The notes under the pieces are model-generated. The model had not been told where the DNA came from, made no database searches, and saw only the letters and a program-made list of their open reading frames with translations. From the NCBI GenBank assembly GCA_005880175.1, contig VBJR01000056.1:12766-25133 (forward strand): a DNA stretch of 12,368 nucleotides, given 5' to 3'. The DNA comes from Chloroflexota bacterium (GTDB taxonomy: Bacteria > Chloroflexota > Dormibacteria > Dormibacterales > Dormibacteraceae). Below are positions 6,069 to 12,368 of this stretch, one piece after another. A program made the translations under genes and the position numbers. Each line of letters begins with the position of its first letter. Position 1 is the first letter of the stretch.

Positions 6069-8081
6069 CTACCGCGGGCTCACGCGCACCTCGAACTCGG
6101 CGCGGACGGGCGGCGTGTTCGGCGCGCTCGCCGTCACCACGACGTCGAAGGCGCCGGACTGGCCGTACGCGTGGCTGCCGCTGATCGCGTACAGACCGTT
6201 CACGGTGGTGTCCGTGGCGGGCCGGCCCGAGACCGCGCCGGCCGTCGTGACGCCGTCGCCCCAGTCGATCGACGCCCGGACCGAGCCCGCCGGGAAGCCC
6301 GGCGCCGACAGCCCCGCCACCCGCCCGCGGACCTGCCCGCTCTCGCCGGCCGTCAGGTCCGGCGCCGACAGGTCCAGCGCCCACGGCACCTCCGGCGAGG
6401 GGTGGAAGTTCGTGCCGGCGGCCGTCAGGCGCGTGCCCTGGGCCGCGAGCCGGCGCGCGAAGTCCACGAAGGCCGGGCTGGCCGGCGAGGTGCGGTCGGC
6501 GGGGCGCGACCACGACACCTCGGCCAGCGCCGGGAGCCGCGGGAAGACCATGTAGTCGATCTCGCTGAGCGTGGTCAGCGTCTCCGAGAACGCGGTGCCC
6601 TCCACGCCGATCACGCTGCCGTCGCCGACGCCGGTGACCAGGCTGCCCGGATCCCAGTCGAAGAAGCGATCCACGTCGCAGCCGCGCGGACAGGCCCAGT
6701 CCTGGCCCAGAGCCGCGGGCACGCTGCCGGCGCGGCCCGAGACGTACTTCTGGTCCAGGTAGGCGTGGTTGGCCGGCGCCATCACGATCCCCATGCCCCG
6801 GCGCGCCGCGGCCACGGCCGAGGCGGTGTCCGGCGAGGTCCCCGCCGCCGGCTGCCAGTACTCGGCCACCGACGGGCCCGACAGGTGCGTGTCCGCGGCC
6901 GCGATGTCGGCCCAGCCCATCACGGTCTTGTGCTGGGCCTGGACGATGCCGGACTCCCGGTCCACGAACGCCGCGTAGTCCGCCGGGCTCATGAGCGCGG
7001 CGGGCACCTCGTCGCCGCCCAGGTCGTACAGCGAGCCCGGCGTCAGCGCGCCGAGCTGACGCACGATCGCGCTCGTGATCGCCCACGTGTTCCGGCTGTC
7101 CAGGCAGAGGGCGCTGATGCCCACGTCCTGCGTGTAGTCCCAGACGGGCGGGTGGTTGACGCTGCAGTTGATGTCCTGCGGGTGGCCGTCCAGGCGCGGG
7201 TTCGCCGTGTCCCCGAACTCGGACATGATGATCGCGTTGTCGTGGCCCGGGGAATCGACCTCCGGCACCACGGTCATGAACCGCGCCGACGCGTGGGCCA
7301 CCACCGACCGGTACTGCGCCTGGGTCCAGGAGCCGCCCGGGTCCACGGTCCGGCCGCCGGTGCCCACGGCGCCCTGGCCGCCGATGGCCGTCAGGTTCGG
7401 GAAGCCGGCGATGGCGACGCGGAAGCCCTGGTCGTCGGCGACGTGCAGGTGCAGCCAGTTGATCTTGTACGCCGCCGCCTGGTCGATCAGGCGGTCGACC
7501 GCGGCCGGCGTCTCGAAGTGGCGCGCGATGTCGAGCATCAGCCCGCGATACGGGTAGCGCGGGTAGTCCACGATCGCCGCCGCGGGCATGGACCAGGGGC
7601 CGGGCCGCACGGTCCGGCTCTCGATCCAGCCCGGCAGCAGCTGCCGGACGGTCTGGACGCCGTTGAACAGGCCGTGCGGCGTCGGCGCCTCGAGCGTCAC
7701 GCCCGCCGCGGTGACGGAGAGCTGGTAGCCCTCGCCGTCGGGGTCGCCGGCCAGCGTGCCGGGGTCGCCGAGGACGAGCTCGACGTCGGCCGGCCGGCGC
7801 CCGCCTCCCACCACGGGCAGCCGGAAGCCGGTCGCCGGCCGCAGCAGCGCGGCCAGGTCACCCGCGACGGGCCATGCGCCGGCGGAGCGGTCCGCGACCA
7901 CGATCCGGGTGCGCGGCGTCAGCGTGAACCGGCCGGCGCCCGGGACCACCCGCACCGGCCGCGGGATCACCTGGATGGCCGCCAGCGTGGTGTCCGGGCG
8001 CGCCGGCGCGGCCTGGGCGGGGACCGTGGGCACGGCGCCGAGCAGCGCCAGCACGCCAGCGAGGATCAGGGCGGTTCGCAT
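6069..8081 (-). CDS. secreted beta-N-acetylhexosaminidase, GH20, with PKD-like domain
   Basis: A 670-residue exported enzyme that should remove terminal N-acetylglucosamine or N-acetylgalactosamine by substrate-assisted catalysis. A signal peptide (residues 1-24, cleavage after AQA) is followed by a GH20b-type N-terminal domain (about 35-170) and the GH20 catalytic barrel (about 175-525). Barrel motifs are YPYRGLMLDIARHF (176-189), LHLHVADDQGFR (210-221), VVPEVDSPGH (271-280) and LGGDE, giving the catalytic pair D357-E358. Usual relatives read HxGGDE; here the first position is Asp353, an uncommon change. From about 565 comes a linker, then a PKD/immunoglobulin-like domain with ASIDWGDG and ISGSHAYGQSGAFDVVVTA, probably for substrate or surface contact. 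The ATG at 8081 has a GGGGGGAT ribosome binding site and a strong promoter with a palindrome. Uptake or use of the released sugar is not encoded nearby. Confidence 0.93.
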   Translation of the reverse strand: MRTALILAGVLALLGAVPTVPAQAAPARPDTTLAAIQVIPRPVRVVPGAGRFTLTPRTRIVVADRSAGAWPVAGDLAALLRPATGFRLPVVGGGRRPADVELVLGDPGTLAGDPDGEGYQLSVTAAGVTLEAPTPHGLFNGVQTVRQLLPGWIESRTVRPGPWSMPAAAIVDYPRYPYRGLMLDIARHFETPAAVDRLIDQAAAYKINWLHLHVADDQGFRVAIAGFPNLTAIGGQGAVGTGGRTVDPGGSWTQAQYRSVVAHASARFMTVVPEVDSPGHDNAIIMSEFGDTANPRLDGHPQDINCSVNHPPVWDYTQDVGISALCLDSRNTWAITSAIVRQLGALTPGSLYDLGGDEVPAALMSPADYAAFVDRESGIVQAQHKTVMGWADIAAADTHLSGPSVAEYWQPAAGTSPDTASAVAAARRGMGIVMAPANHAYLDQKYVSGRAGSVPAALGQDWACPRGCDVDRFFDWDPGSLVTGVGDGSVIGVEGTAFSETLTTLSEIDYMVFPRLPALAEVSWSRPADRTSPASPAFVDFARRLAAQGTRLTAAGTNFHPSPEVPWALDLSAPDLTAGESGQVRGRVAGLSAPGFPAGSVRASIDWGDGVTTAGAVSGRPATDTTVNGLYAISGSHAYGQSGAFDVVVTASAPNTPPVRAEFEVRVSPR

Positions 8082-8112
8082 GCGTCATCCCCCCGAATGC
8101 CAACTGCCGAAG

Positions 8113-8133
8113 AGTTAGGATAGCTTACTAACT
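8113..8133. promoter_or_regulatory. palindromic operator covering the GH20 -10 box and start site
   Basis: AGTTAG (8113-8118) and CTAACT (8128-8133) are perfect inverted arms around a 9-base centre, with one further matching pair inside. The 21-bp dyad spans the -10 hexamer and the predicted start of transcription, where a bound repressor would block polymerase. Similar TTAG/CTAA-armed dyads are, as I remember, common before sugar-hydrolase genes in actinomycetes and are often ascribed to ROK- or LacI-type sugar regulators. That assignment is inference, since no regulator gene lies in this window. Confidence 0.6.
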
Positions 8134-8244
8134 AATCGCGAAGCCGTCAACGCGCGCCACTACGTCGCGGCCATCCGCCGCTTCAGCGCCGAGGTGGTCG
8201 AGGTCGTGTCGTTCCAGGGCCGGACGCAGTCCGACCGGAGCTGA
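8119..8244 (+). pseudogene. possible C-terminal remnant of a lost gene
   Basis: An open frame ending at TGA 8242-8244 reads ...VNARHYVAAIRRFSAEVVEVVSFQGRTQSDRS. From about 8146 it has codon usage and composition like a real protein end: amphipathic helix, hydrophobic strand, charged tail. It has no upstream start: the frame is closed by TAG at 8116-8118 and the upstream part overlaps the GH20 promoter. The only internal GTG starts would give a peptide of less than 15 residues. I do not recognise the family. It may be the tail of a gene removed by a deletion, or coincidence. Confidence 0.25.
8122..8150 (-). promoter_or_regulatory. strong sigma-70-like promoter of the GH20 gene
   Basis: Read on the minus strand, TTGACG (8150-8145) and TAAGCT (8127-8122) are separated by exactly 17 bases. 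Transcription should start near 8115, leaving a leader of about 34 bases with the GGGGGGAT ribosome binding site before the ATG at 8081. Its relatively AT-rich core stands out sharply against the surrounding GC-rich DNA, which supports a real promoter. Confidence 0.75.
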
Positions 8245-8277
8245 CCGCGCCGGCGCGTCGCCTCCTCAGTATCGAGA

Positions 8278-8308
8278 TTGACAGGCTCGCACCGGCTCCA
8301 TCTAACTT
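8278..8308 (+). promoter_or_regulatory. candidate promoter of the GH63 glucosidase gene
   Basis: A perfect TTGACA (8278-8283) is followed by TAACTT (8303-8308) at a 19-base spacing, or by the poorer TCTAAC at 17. Start of transcription near 8315 would leave a leader of about 55 bases. The -10 region contains CTAACT (8302-8307), identical to one arm of the GH20 operator 170 bases away, which hints at shared control but may be chance. Confidence 0.45.
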
Positions 8309-8357
8309 GATCACCGAGAAATTCATAGCTTGTGCCACCTCGGAGCATGGCGGTGGC

Positions 8358-8363
8358 GGGAGG
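8358..8363 (+). promoter_or_regulatory. ribosome binding site deciding the GH63 start
   Basis: GGGAGG lies six bases before the ATG at 8370. The frame is open to an ATG at 8307, but that codon has no ribosome binding site, lies inside the putative -10 region, and would add 21 residues unlike the family. The start is therefore placed at 8370. Confidence 0.7.
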
Positions 8364-8369
8364 TTTGAC

Positions 8370-10955
8370 ATGTCGGAGAGCGCTGAGGCCGCCCGGCTAC
8401 GCGACGCCGACACCGGCTCCGCCGCCTGGCGGCACTGGGGGCCGTACCTGAGCGAGCGGGCCTGGGGCAGTGTGCGCGAGGACTACAGCGCCGACGGGGA
8501 CGCGTGGCGGTTCTTCCCCCACGACCACGCCCGCTCCCGCGTGTACCGGTGGAACGAGGACGGCCTGGCCGGCATCTGCGACGACGGCCAGGTGCTGTGC
8601 TTCGCGCTCGCCTTCTGGAACGGCCGCGACCCGATCCTGAAGGAGCGCCCGTTCGGCCTGACCGGCCACGAGGGCAACCACGGCGAGGACGTCAAGGAGT
8701 ACTGGTGGTACCTGGACTCCACGCCCACCTACTCGTGGATGCGCTGGCGCTACGTCTACCCGCAGGCCGCCTTTCCCTACGACGACCTGGTGGCCGAGAA
8801 CGCGCGGCGGACCCGGCTCGACCGCGAGTACGAGCTGCTGGACACGGGCGTCCTGGACGGCGACCGGTACTGGGAGGTGACGGCCGACTACGCGAAGGCC
8901 GAGCCCGAGGACCTCTGCATCCGCCTGACCGTGCGCAACGCGGGCCCGGAGGAGGCGACGATCGACGTCCTGCCCAACCTCTGGTTCCGCAACACGTGGT
9001 CGTGGGCGCCCGACTCCCGGCGGCCGGAGCTGCGCGCGGACGGCGGCGCGGTGGTCGCGGACCACTGGCGGCTGGGCCCGCGCGTGCTGACGGCGGCCGG
9101 CGAGCCCGAGCCGCTGTTCTGCGACAACGAGACGAACGTCGCCCGCCTGTGGGGCCAGCCCAACCGCACGCCGTATCCGAAGGACGGCATCAACGACCAC
9201 GTCGTCCACGGCCGACCGACGGTCAACCCCGAGCGGCGGGGGACGCGCTGCGCCCTCCGCTACCACCTGACGCTGGACGCCGGTCAGACCGCCGAGATCC
9301 GGCTTCGGCTCGGGCCCACCGCCGGCGCGCTGGACGCGAGCTTCGAGGAGGTGATGGCCCGGCGGGAGCGCGAGGCCGGCGACTTCTACCGGGCGCTGGT
9401 GCCCGAGAACCTGTCCGACCAGGAGACACAGGTCGTGCGCCAGGCGCTGGGGGGCATGCTGTGGAGCAAGCAGTTCTACCACTTCGACGTGACGAAGTGG
9501 CTGGACGGCGACCCGGCGCAGCCGCCGCCGCCGCCGGAGCGGCTCGCGGGCCGCAACCGCCGCTGGCGGCACCTGGACGCCTCCGACGTGATCTCGATGC
9601 CCGACAAGTGGGAGTACCCCTGGTTCGCCGCCTGGGACCTGGCCTTCCACTGCATCTCGCTGGCCCACGTGGACCCCCAGCTGGCCAAGTCGCAGCTGCT
9701 CCTGCTGGCCCGCGAGTGGTACATGCACCCGAGCGGCCAGCTCCCCGCCTACGAGTGGTCCTTCGACGACGTGAACCCGCCAGTCCAGCCCCAGGGCGTC
9801 CTGCGCGTGTTCGACATCGACGGCGGCCGCGACCGCGCCTTCCTGGAGCGCGTGTTCCAGAAGCTGCTCATCAACTTCACCTGGTGGGTGAACCGCGAGG
9901 ACCGCAACGACGACAACCTGTTCGAGGGCGGCTTCCTGGGCATGGACAACATCGGCCCGTTCGACCGCGACTCCACCCTGCCGGTGCCGGGCGTGGTCGA
10001 GCAGTCGGACGGCACCGCGTGGATGGCCGCGTACTGCCTGGGCATGCTCGAGATCGCCCTGCGCCTGGCGGTGGAGGACGAGACGTACGAGGACGTCGCC
10101 ACCAAGTTCCTCGAGCACTTCACGCTGATCGCCGACGCGATGAACCAGCAGGGCCTGTGGGACGAGCAGGACGGGTTCTACTACGATGCCCTGCGCGGGC
10201 CGGACGGGCAGTGCACCCCGCTGCGGGCGCGCTCACTGGTCGGCCTGGTCCCGCTGTGCGCGGTGGCCGTGCTCGACCAGGACGCGCTCGACCGGCTCCC
10301 CGCGTTCACCGCCCGGGTCAACCGGTTCGTGGAGCGCCATCCCGAGCTGCGGACCGGCGTCGGCCGCGACGACTGGCTGCTCTCGATCGTGGACCCCGAC
10401 CGCCTGCGCCGCATCCTCTCCGTGGCGCTGGACGAGCGCGAGTTCCTGTCGCCGCACGGCCTGCGCTCGCTGTCGCGCGTGCACGCCGAGCAGCCGCTCG
10501 TGGTCGAGCTGGGCGGCCAGCGGGCCGTGCTCGACTACGAGCCCGCCGAGTCGCGCACCAACCTCTTCGGCGGCAACTCCAACTGGCGAGGGCCGGTCTG
10601 GTTCCCGGTCAACTACGTGCTGATCGAGAGCCTGCGCCGCTACCACCACTTCCTGGGCGACGCGTACACCGTCGAGATGCCGGCCGGCTCGGGCCGCCAG
10701 GTCACGCTCGCCGAGGTGGCGGACGAGCTCTCGCGCCGGCTGCTCGGCCTGTTCCTGCCCGGCCCGGACGGGAACCGGCCCGTGTTCGGGTCGTCCCGGC
10801 AGCCGGCGGGCAGCGCCGGCCAGCTGCTGTTCTACGAGTACTTCCACGGCGACACGGGCGAGGGCCTGGGCGCCTCGCACCAGACCGGCTGGACCGGGCT
10901 GGTCGCCGACCTGGCGATGCGCCTCCAGCCGGCGCTCCAGCGGTCCCGCACGTGA
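8370..10955 (+). CDS. GH63-family glucosidase-like glycoside hydrolase
   Basis: An 861-residue protein without signal peptide or membrane segment, so cytoplasmic. It belongs to the bacterial GH63-type glucosidases (clan GH-G, related to processing alpha-glucosidase I and mannosylglycerate hydrolase), which invert alpha-glucosidic bonds. The start MSESAEAARLRDADTGSAAWRHWGPYLSERAWGSVREDYSADGDAW is diagnostic of the subfamily. A beta-sandwich-like N-terminal half (to about 330) precedes an (alpha/alpha)6 barrel. KWEYPWFAAWDLAF puts the likely general acid at D423. GDTGEGLGASHQTGWTG near the C terminus puts the likely general base at E831. GGNSNWRGPVWFPVNY (734-749) is another conserved block. 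A Pro run at 384-389 marks a flexible loop. These catalytic assignments are by analogy with family relatives. The natural substrate is unknown. It diverges from the secreted GH20 gene and has its own promoter. Confidence 0.92.
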   Translation: MSESAEAARLRDADTGSAAWRHWGPYLSERAWGSVREDYSADGDAWRFFPHDHARSRVYRWNEDGLAGICDDGQVLCFALAFWNGRDPILKERPFGLTGHEGNHGEDVKEYWWYLDSTPTYSWMRWRYVYPQAAFPYDDLVAENARRTRLDREYELLDTGVLDGDRYWEVTADYAKAEPEDLCIRLTVRNAGPEEATIDVLPNLWFRNTWSWAPDSRRPELRADGGAVVADHWRLGPRVLTAAGEPEPLFCDNETNVARLWGQPNRTPYPKDGINDHVVHGRPTVNPERRGTRCALRYHLTLDAGQTAEIRLRLGPTAGALDASFEEVMARREREAGDFYRALVPENLSDQETQVVRQALGGMLWSKQFYHFDVTKWLDGDPAQPPPPPERLAGRNRRWRHLDASDVISMPDKWEYPWFAAWDLAFHCISLAHVDPQLAKSQLLLLAREWYMHPSGQLPAYEWSFDDVNPPVQPQGVLRVFDIDGGRDRAFLERVFQKLLINFTWWVNREDRNDDNLFEGGFLGMDNIGPFDRDSTLPVPGVVEQSDGTAWMAAYCLGMLEIALRLAVEDETYEDVATKFLEHFTLIADAMNQQGLWDEQDGFYYDALRGPDGQCTPLRARSLVGLVPLCAVAVLDQDALDRLPAFTARVNRFVERHPELRTGVGRDDWLLSIVDPDRLRRILSVALDEREFLSPHGLRSLSRVHAEQPLVVELGGQRAVLDYEPAESRTNLFGGNSNWRGPVWFPVNYVLIESLRRYHHFLGDAYTVEMPAGSGRQVTLAEVADELSRRLLGLFLPGPDGNRPVFGSSRQPAGSAGQLLFYEYFHGDTGEGLGASHQTGWTGLVADLAMRLQPALQRSRT

Positions 10956-10967
10956 CATCGCGGTGCC

Positions 10968-10989
10968 CCCGCCCGCCACCCGAGTAACC
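10968..10989 (+). repeat. direct repeat, copy 1 (22 bases)
   Basis: This 22-base C-rich block ending in CCCGAGTAACC recurs at 11108-11129 with one mismatch (A against T at the eleventh base). The copies lie 140 bases apart and bracket the large inverted repeat at 11003-11063. C-rich simplicity explains the first ten bases, but not the shared GAGTAACC end. Confidence 0.6.
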
Positions 10990-11002
10990 GCTCTGCCGGT
11001 GG

Positions 11003-11063
11003 GCCTTGCCGTACGGGCGCCACGTCTCGACCGTGCTGAGGGGTGGCAGGCGTACGGCAAGGC
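11003..11063. repeat. 13-bp perfect inverted repeat with extended stem
   Basis: GCCTTGCCGTACG (11003-11015) and CGTACGGCAAGGC (11051-11063) are exact reverse complements. Inside them GCCAC (11019-11023) and GTGGC (11043-11047) extend the stem after a 3/3 internal loop, leaving a 19-base loop. It lies 47 bases after the GH63 stop. No T-run follows, so it is not a classic intrinsic terminator, although GC-rich bacteria often use such stems. A protein-binding dyad or the ends of a tiny mobile element are alternatives. Confidence 0.6.
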
Positions 11064-11107
11064 ACTGTCGTGCGACTGGGCCCCCGGACCCGAGGCGAAG
11101 ACGCTAA

Positions 11108-11129
11108 CCCGCCCGCCTCCCGAGTAACC
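11108..11129 (+). repeat. direct repeat, copy 2 (22 bases)
   Basis: Second copy of the block at 10968-10989, with 21 of 22 bases identical. It lies 68 bases before the small ORF at 11197 and upstream of a TTGACC hexamer (11148-11153), so it could belong to the regulatory region of the downstream leader. Confidence 0.6.
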
Positions 11130-11196
11130 CTCGCGCGTTCCCTCCCGTTGACCCCTTGGGCGCATACTGTCCAAGCGCCGCATCTGGGAGGGTTCC

Positions 11197-11280
11197 ATGG
11201 GCAGCCTTGTGCCTGCCGCATGGGCTTCGGGGGTAGGAGTCCGGGTCTGGCCTGACCCGGCGACGAGGGGGCTGGCCTGA
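11197..11280 (+). CDS. possible 27-residue leader peptide
   Basis: The ATG at 11197 is preceded at ideal distance by GGGAGGG (11186-11192), the best ribosome binding site in this gap. The frame reads MGSLVPAAWASGVGVRVWPD... and stops with TGA at 11278-11280. There is no similarity I recognise and no run of a single amino acid that would mark a classic attenuator. The stop codon lies at the boundary between the stem and loop of the hairpin at 11272-11287. The position 70 bases before the glycosyltransferase start suggests a translated leader, but a chance ORF is quite possible. Confidence 0.25.
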   Translation: MGSLVPAAWASGVGVRVWPDPATRGLA

Positions 11281-11287
11281 CGGCCGG
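11241..11287 (+). promoter_or_regulatory. two tandem hairpins in the glycosyltransferase leader
   Basis: CCGGGTC (11241-11247) pairs with GACCCGG (11254-11260) across a 6-base loop. CTGGCC (11272-11277) pairs with GGCCGG (11282-11287), including one G-T pair, across TGAC. Together with GGCAG/CTGCC (11200-11204/11213-11217) they make the leader highly structured. No known riboswitch consensus was recognised. They may be attenuation or termination elements, and the GC-rich background raises the chance level. Confidence 0.3.
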
Positions 11288-11350
11288 TTCTCGAGGTTCG
11301 GGCGTGGCTATCCCCGCGCAGGTTCCGGCGGACCCGACGGTGCGCCGATC

Positions 11351-12368
11351 GTGAGGATCCCGGCAGCGCTGACGGCTGCCCCGCTCCCGGTGCCCGCCGT
11401 CGTGGCCGCCCAGCCGCGCGCCCATCTGGTCTGGGTGCGCTTCCGCGAGGACCCCGGTCTCGCCGTCACGGTGGCGCTCACGCTCGGCCTCAGCGTCGCG
11501 GCCGTCGTGTACTTCCAGGCGGCCGGCCTCACCGTCGCGTACGACGACGCGCACTCGCGCCTGATGATCGCGCGCACGGTCCTGGACGGCCGCCACCCGG
11601 GCCTGGCCCAGCTCGGCGGCGTCTGGCCGCCGCTGCCGCAGCTCGCGATGCTGCCGTTCGTCTGGAACGACGACCTGTTCTACTCGGGCATCGCCGGCGC
11701 GATCCCGTCGGCGCTGGCGTACGTCGTGTCGTCGGCCTTCCTCTACAAGCTGATCGTCCGGCTCACCCTGGACACCGCCGCCGGCCTGATCGGCGTGCTG
11801 GCGTTCTCCGGGCCCAACGTCCTCTACCTCCAGTCCGTCCCGATGTCCGAGCTGCCGTTCACGGCCTGCTTCCTGGGCACCGTGTACTTCGCGACGAGCT
11901 GGATGCTCCGGGGCAGCCTCTTCTCGCTCTTCATGGCCGCCCTGATGGCGTGCCTCAGCTCGCTCAGCCGTTACGAGGGATGGGTGCTGGTCGTGCTGCT
12001 GGCGGTGACCGTGGTCTGGTTCTGCAAGCGAGCCGGCCACCGGTACGAGGAGATCGAGGGAATCGCGCTGCTCTTCGGCCTGATGGCGTTCCTGGGCGGC
12101 GGGCTCTGGGTCCTGTGGAATCGCCTGATCTTCGGCGACGCCCTGTACTTCCTGCACAGCCAGTACGGGACGAAGGCGCTGAACAGCCTGCAGCTGGCCG
12201 CCATGCCGCCGGCCGCCCGCCCGATCGGCAACCTGGTCCTCTCCGCCCAGGTCGTCGCCTGGGCGCTGCTGGACAACGTCGGCGTGGTCGCCTCCGGCCT
12301 CGCCGTCCTGGGCCTGGCCCGGCTGGCGGTGGCCAGGCGGTTCGGCCCCGCCACCGTCACCGCCGGCG
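11351..12368 (+). CDS. GT39/ArnT-like membrane glycosyltransferase, 3' end outside window
   Basis: An open frame runs from a GTG at 11351 past the window end: 339 residues seen, C-terminal part missing. It is a polytopic membrane protein related to GT-C fold glycosyltransferases (GT39, ArnT, PMT-like) that transfer sugar from a polyprenyl-phosphate donor on the outer face of the membrane. The first transmembrane helix (about 37-58) is followed by TVAYDDAHSRLMIARTVLD (61-79), whose Asp pair matches the catalytic extracellular loop, then QLGGVWPPLPQLAMLPFVW (87-105). Further helices lie near 112-135, 143-160, 168-184, 189-205, 209-225, 236-256 and 292-328. Acceptor and donor are unknown. Upstream in frame the ORF is open only to 11237 and holds no ATG or GTG before 11351; the start has no clear ribosome binding site, so it is uncertain. 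A long structured gap precedes it. Confidence 0.82.
   Translation, partial: MRIPAALTAAPLPVPAVVAAQPRAHLVWVRFREDPGLAVTVALTLGLSVAAVVYFQAAGLTVAYDDAHSRLMIARTVLDGRHPGLAQLGGVWPPLPQLAMLPFVWNDDLFYSGIAGAIPSALAYVVSSAFLYKLIVRLTLDTAAGLIGVLAFSGPNVLYLQSVPMSELPFTACFLGTVYFATSWMLRGSLFSLFMAALMACLSSLSRYEGWVLVVLLAVTVVWFCKRAGHRYEEIEGIALLFGLMAFLGGGLWVLWNRLIFGDALYFLHSQYGTKALNSLQLAAMPPAARPIGNLVLSAQVVAWALLDNVGVVASGLAVLGLARLAVARRFGPATVTAG

Noticed and set aside
6171..8123. 650-codon open frame on the plus strand
   Set aside because: Antisense of the GH20 gene with Arg/Val/His-rich composition and no recognisable domain.
8397..10118. 573-codon open frame on the minus strand
   Set aside because: It is exactly antisense to the GH63 gene, its translation is low-complexity Val/Arg/Gly/Pro/His sequence typical of the complement of GC-biased codons, and no family motif is visible.
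10832..12157. 441-codon open frame on the minus strand
   Set aside because: It spans the end of GH63, the structured gap and the glycosyltransferase in antisense. The glycosyltransferase frame on the plus strand has clear membrane helices and the YDD motif.

Overview
The window is a very GC-rich stretch of bacterial chromosome. The strong third-position G/C bias, the frequent GTG starts, the apparently leaderless genes next to genes with GGAGG-type ribosome binding sites, and the protein families present all point to an actinomycete (Actinomycetota). I cannot name a genus from the sequence alone. There is no rRNA, intact tRNA, CRISPR array, insertion sequence, integrase or plasmid/phage gene, so this reads as ordinary chromosome with some gene decay.

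Layout. (1) 107-955 (+): a tetratricopeptide-repeat protein. (2) 956-1338: no intact gene, but a good promoter at 1022-1050 points at an ATG whose reading frame quickly loses protein character, as if a gene had decayed. (3) 1339-2249 (+): a squalene-cyclase-like (terpenoid cyclase fold) protein broken by an internal frameshift near 1730, probably with a deletion. (4) 2206-2832 (-): a RibD/dihydrofolate-reductase-like reductase, convergent with and overlapping the pseudogene. (5) 2954-3601 and 3611-4369 (+): a class I methyltransferase followed 9 bases later by a PhnD-like binding protein without a signal peptide. (6) A leftward run, 8081 to 4416 (-): a secreted GH20 beta-N-acetylhexosaminidase with a PKD-like C-terminal domain, an alpha/beta hydrolase, and an aminoglycoside-phosphotransferase-like kinase whose GTG start overlaps the hydrolase stop codon. 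(7) 8370-10955 (+): a large cytoplasmic GH63-type glucosidase, divergent from the GH20 gene. (8) 10956-11350: a 395-base gap with a 13-bp inverted repeat, a pair of 22-base direct repeats, a tiny ORF with a good ribosome binding site, and hairpins. (9) 11351 to the end (+): the N-terminal 339 residues of a polytopic GT39/ArnT-like membrane glycosyltransferase.

The most coherent functional unit is the divergent GH20/GH63 pair. An exported enzyme that would release N-acetylhexosamine from chitin-type or glycan substrates faces an intracellular glucosidase across a 288-base region. That region carries a textbook promoter (TTGACG, 17 bp, TAAGCT) for GH20, covered by a 21-bp imperfect palindrome that looks like a repressor operator. 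The remaining genes are single housekeeping or accessory enzymes with no visible common pathway. I did not find a convincing new multi-gene system. The items most worth checking are the operator, the broken cyclase-like gene, and the structured gap before the glycosyltransferase.
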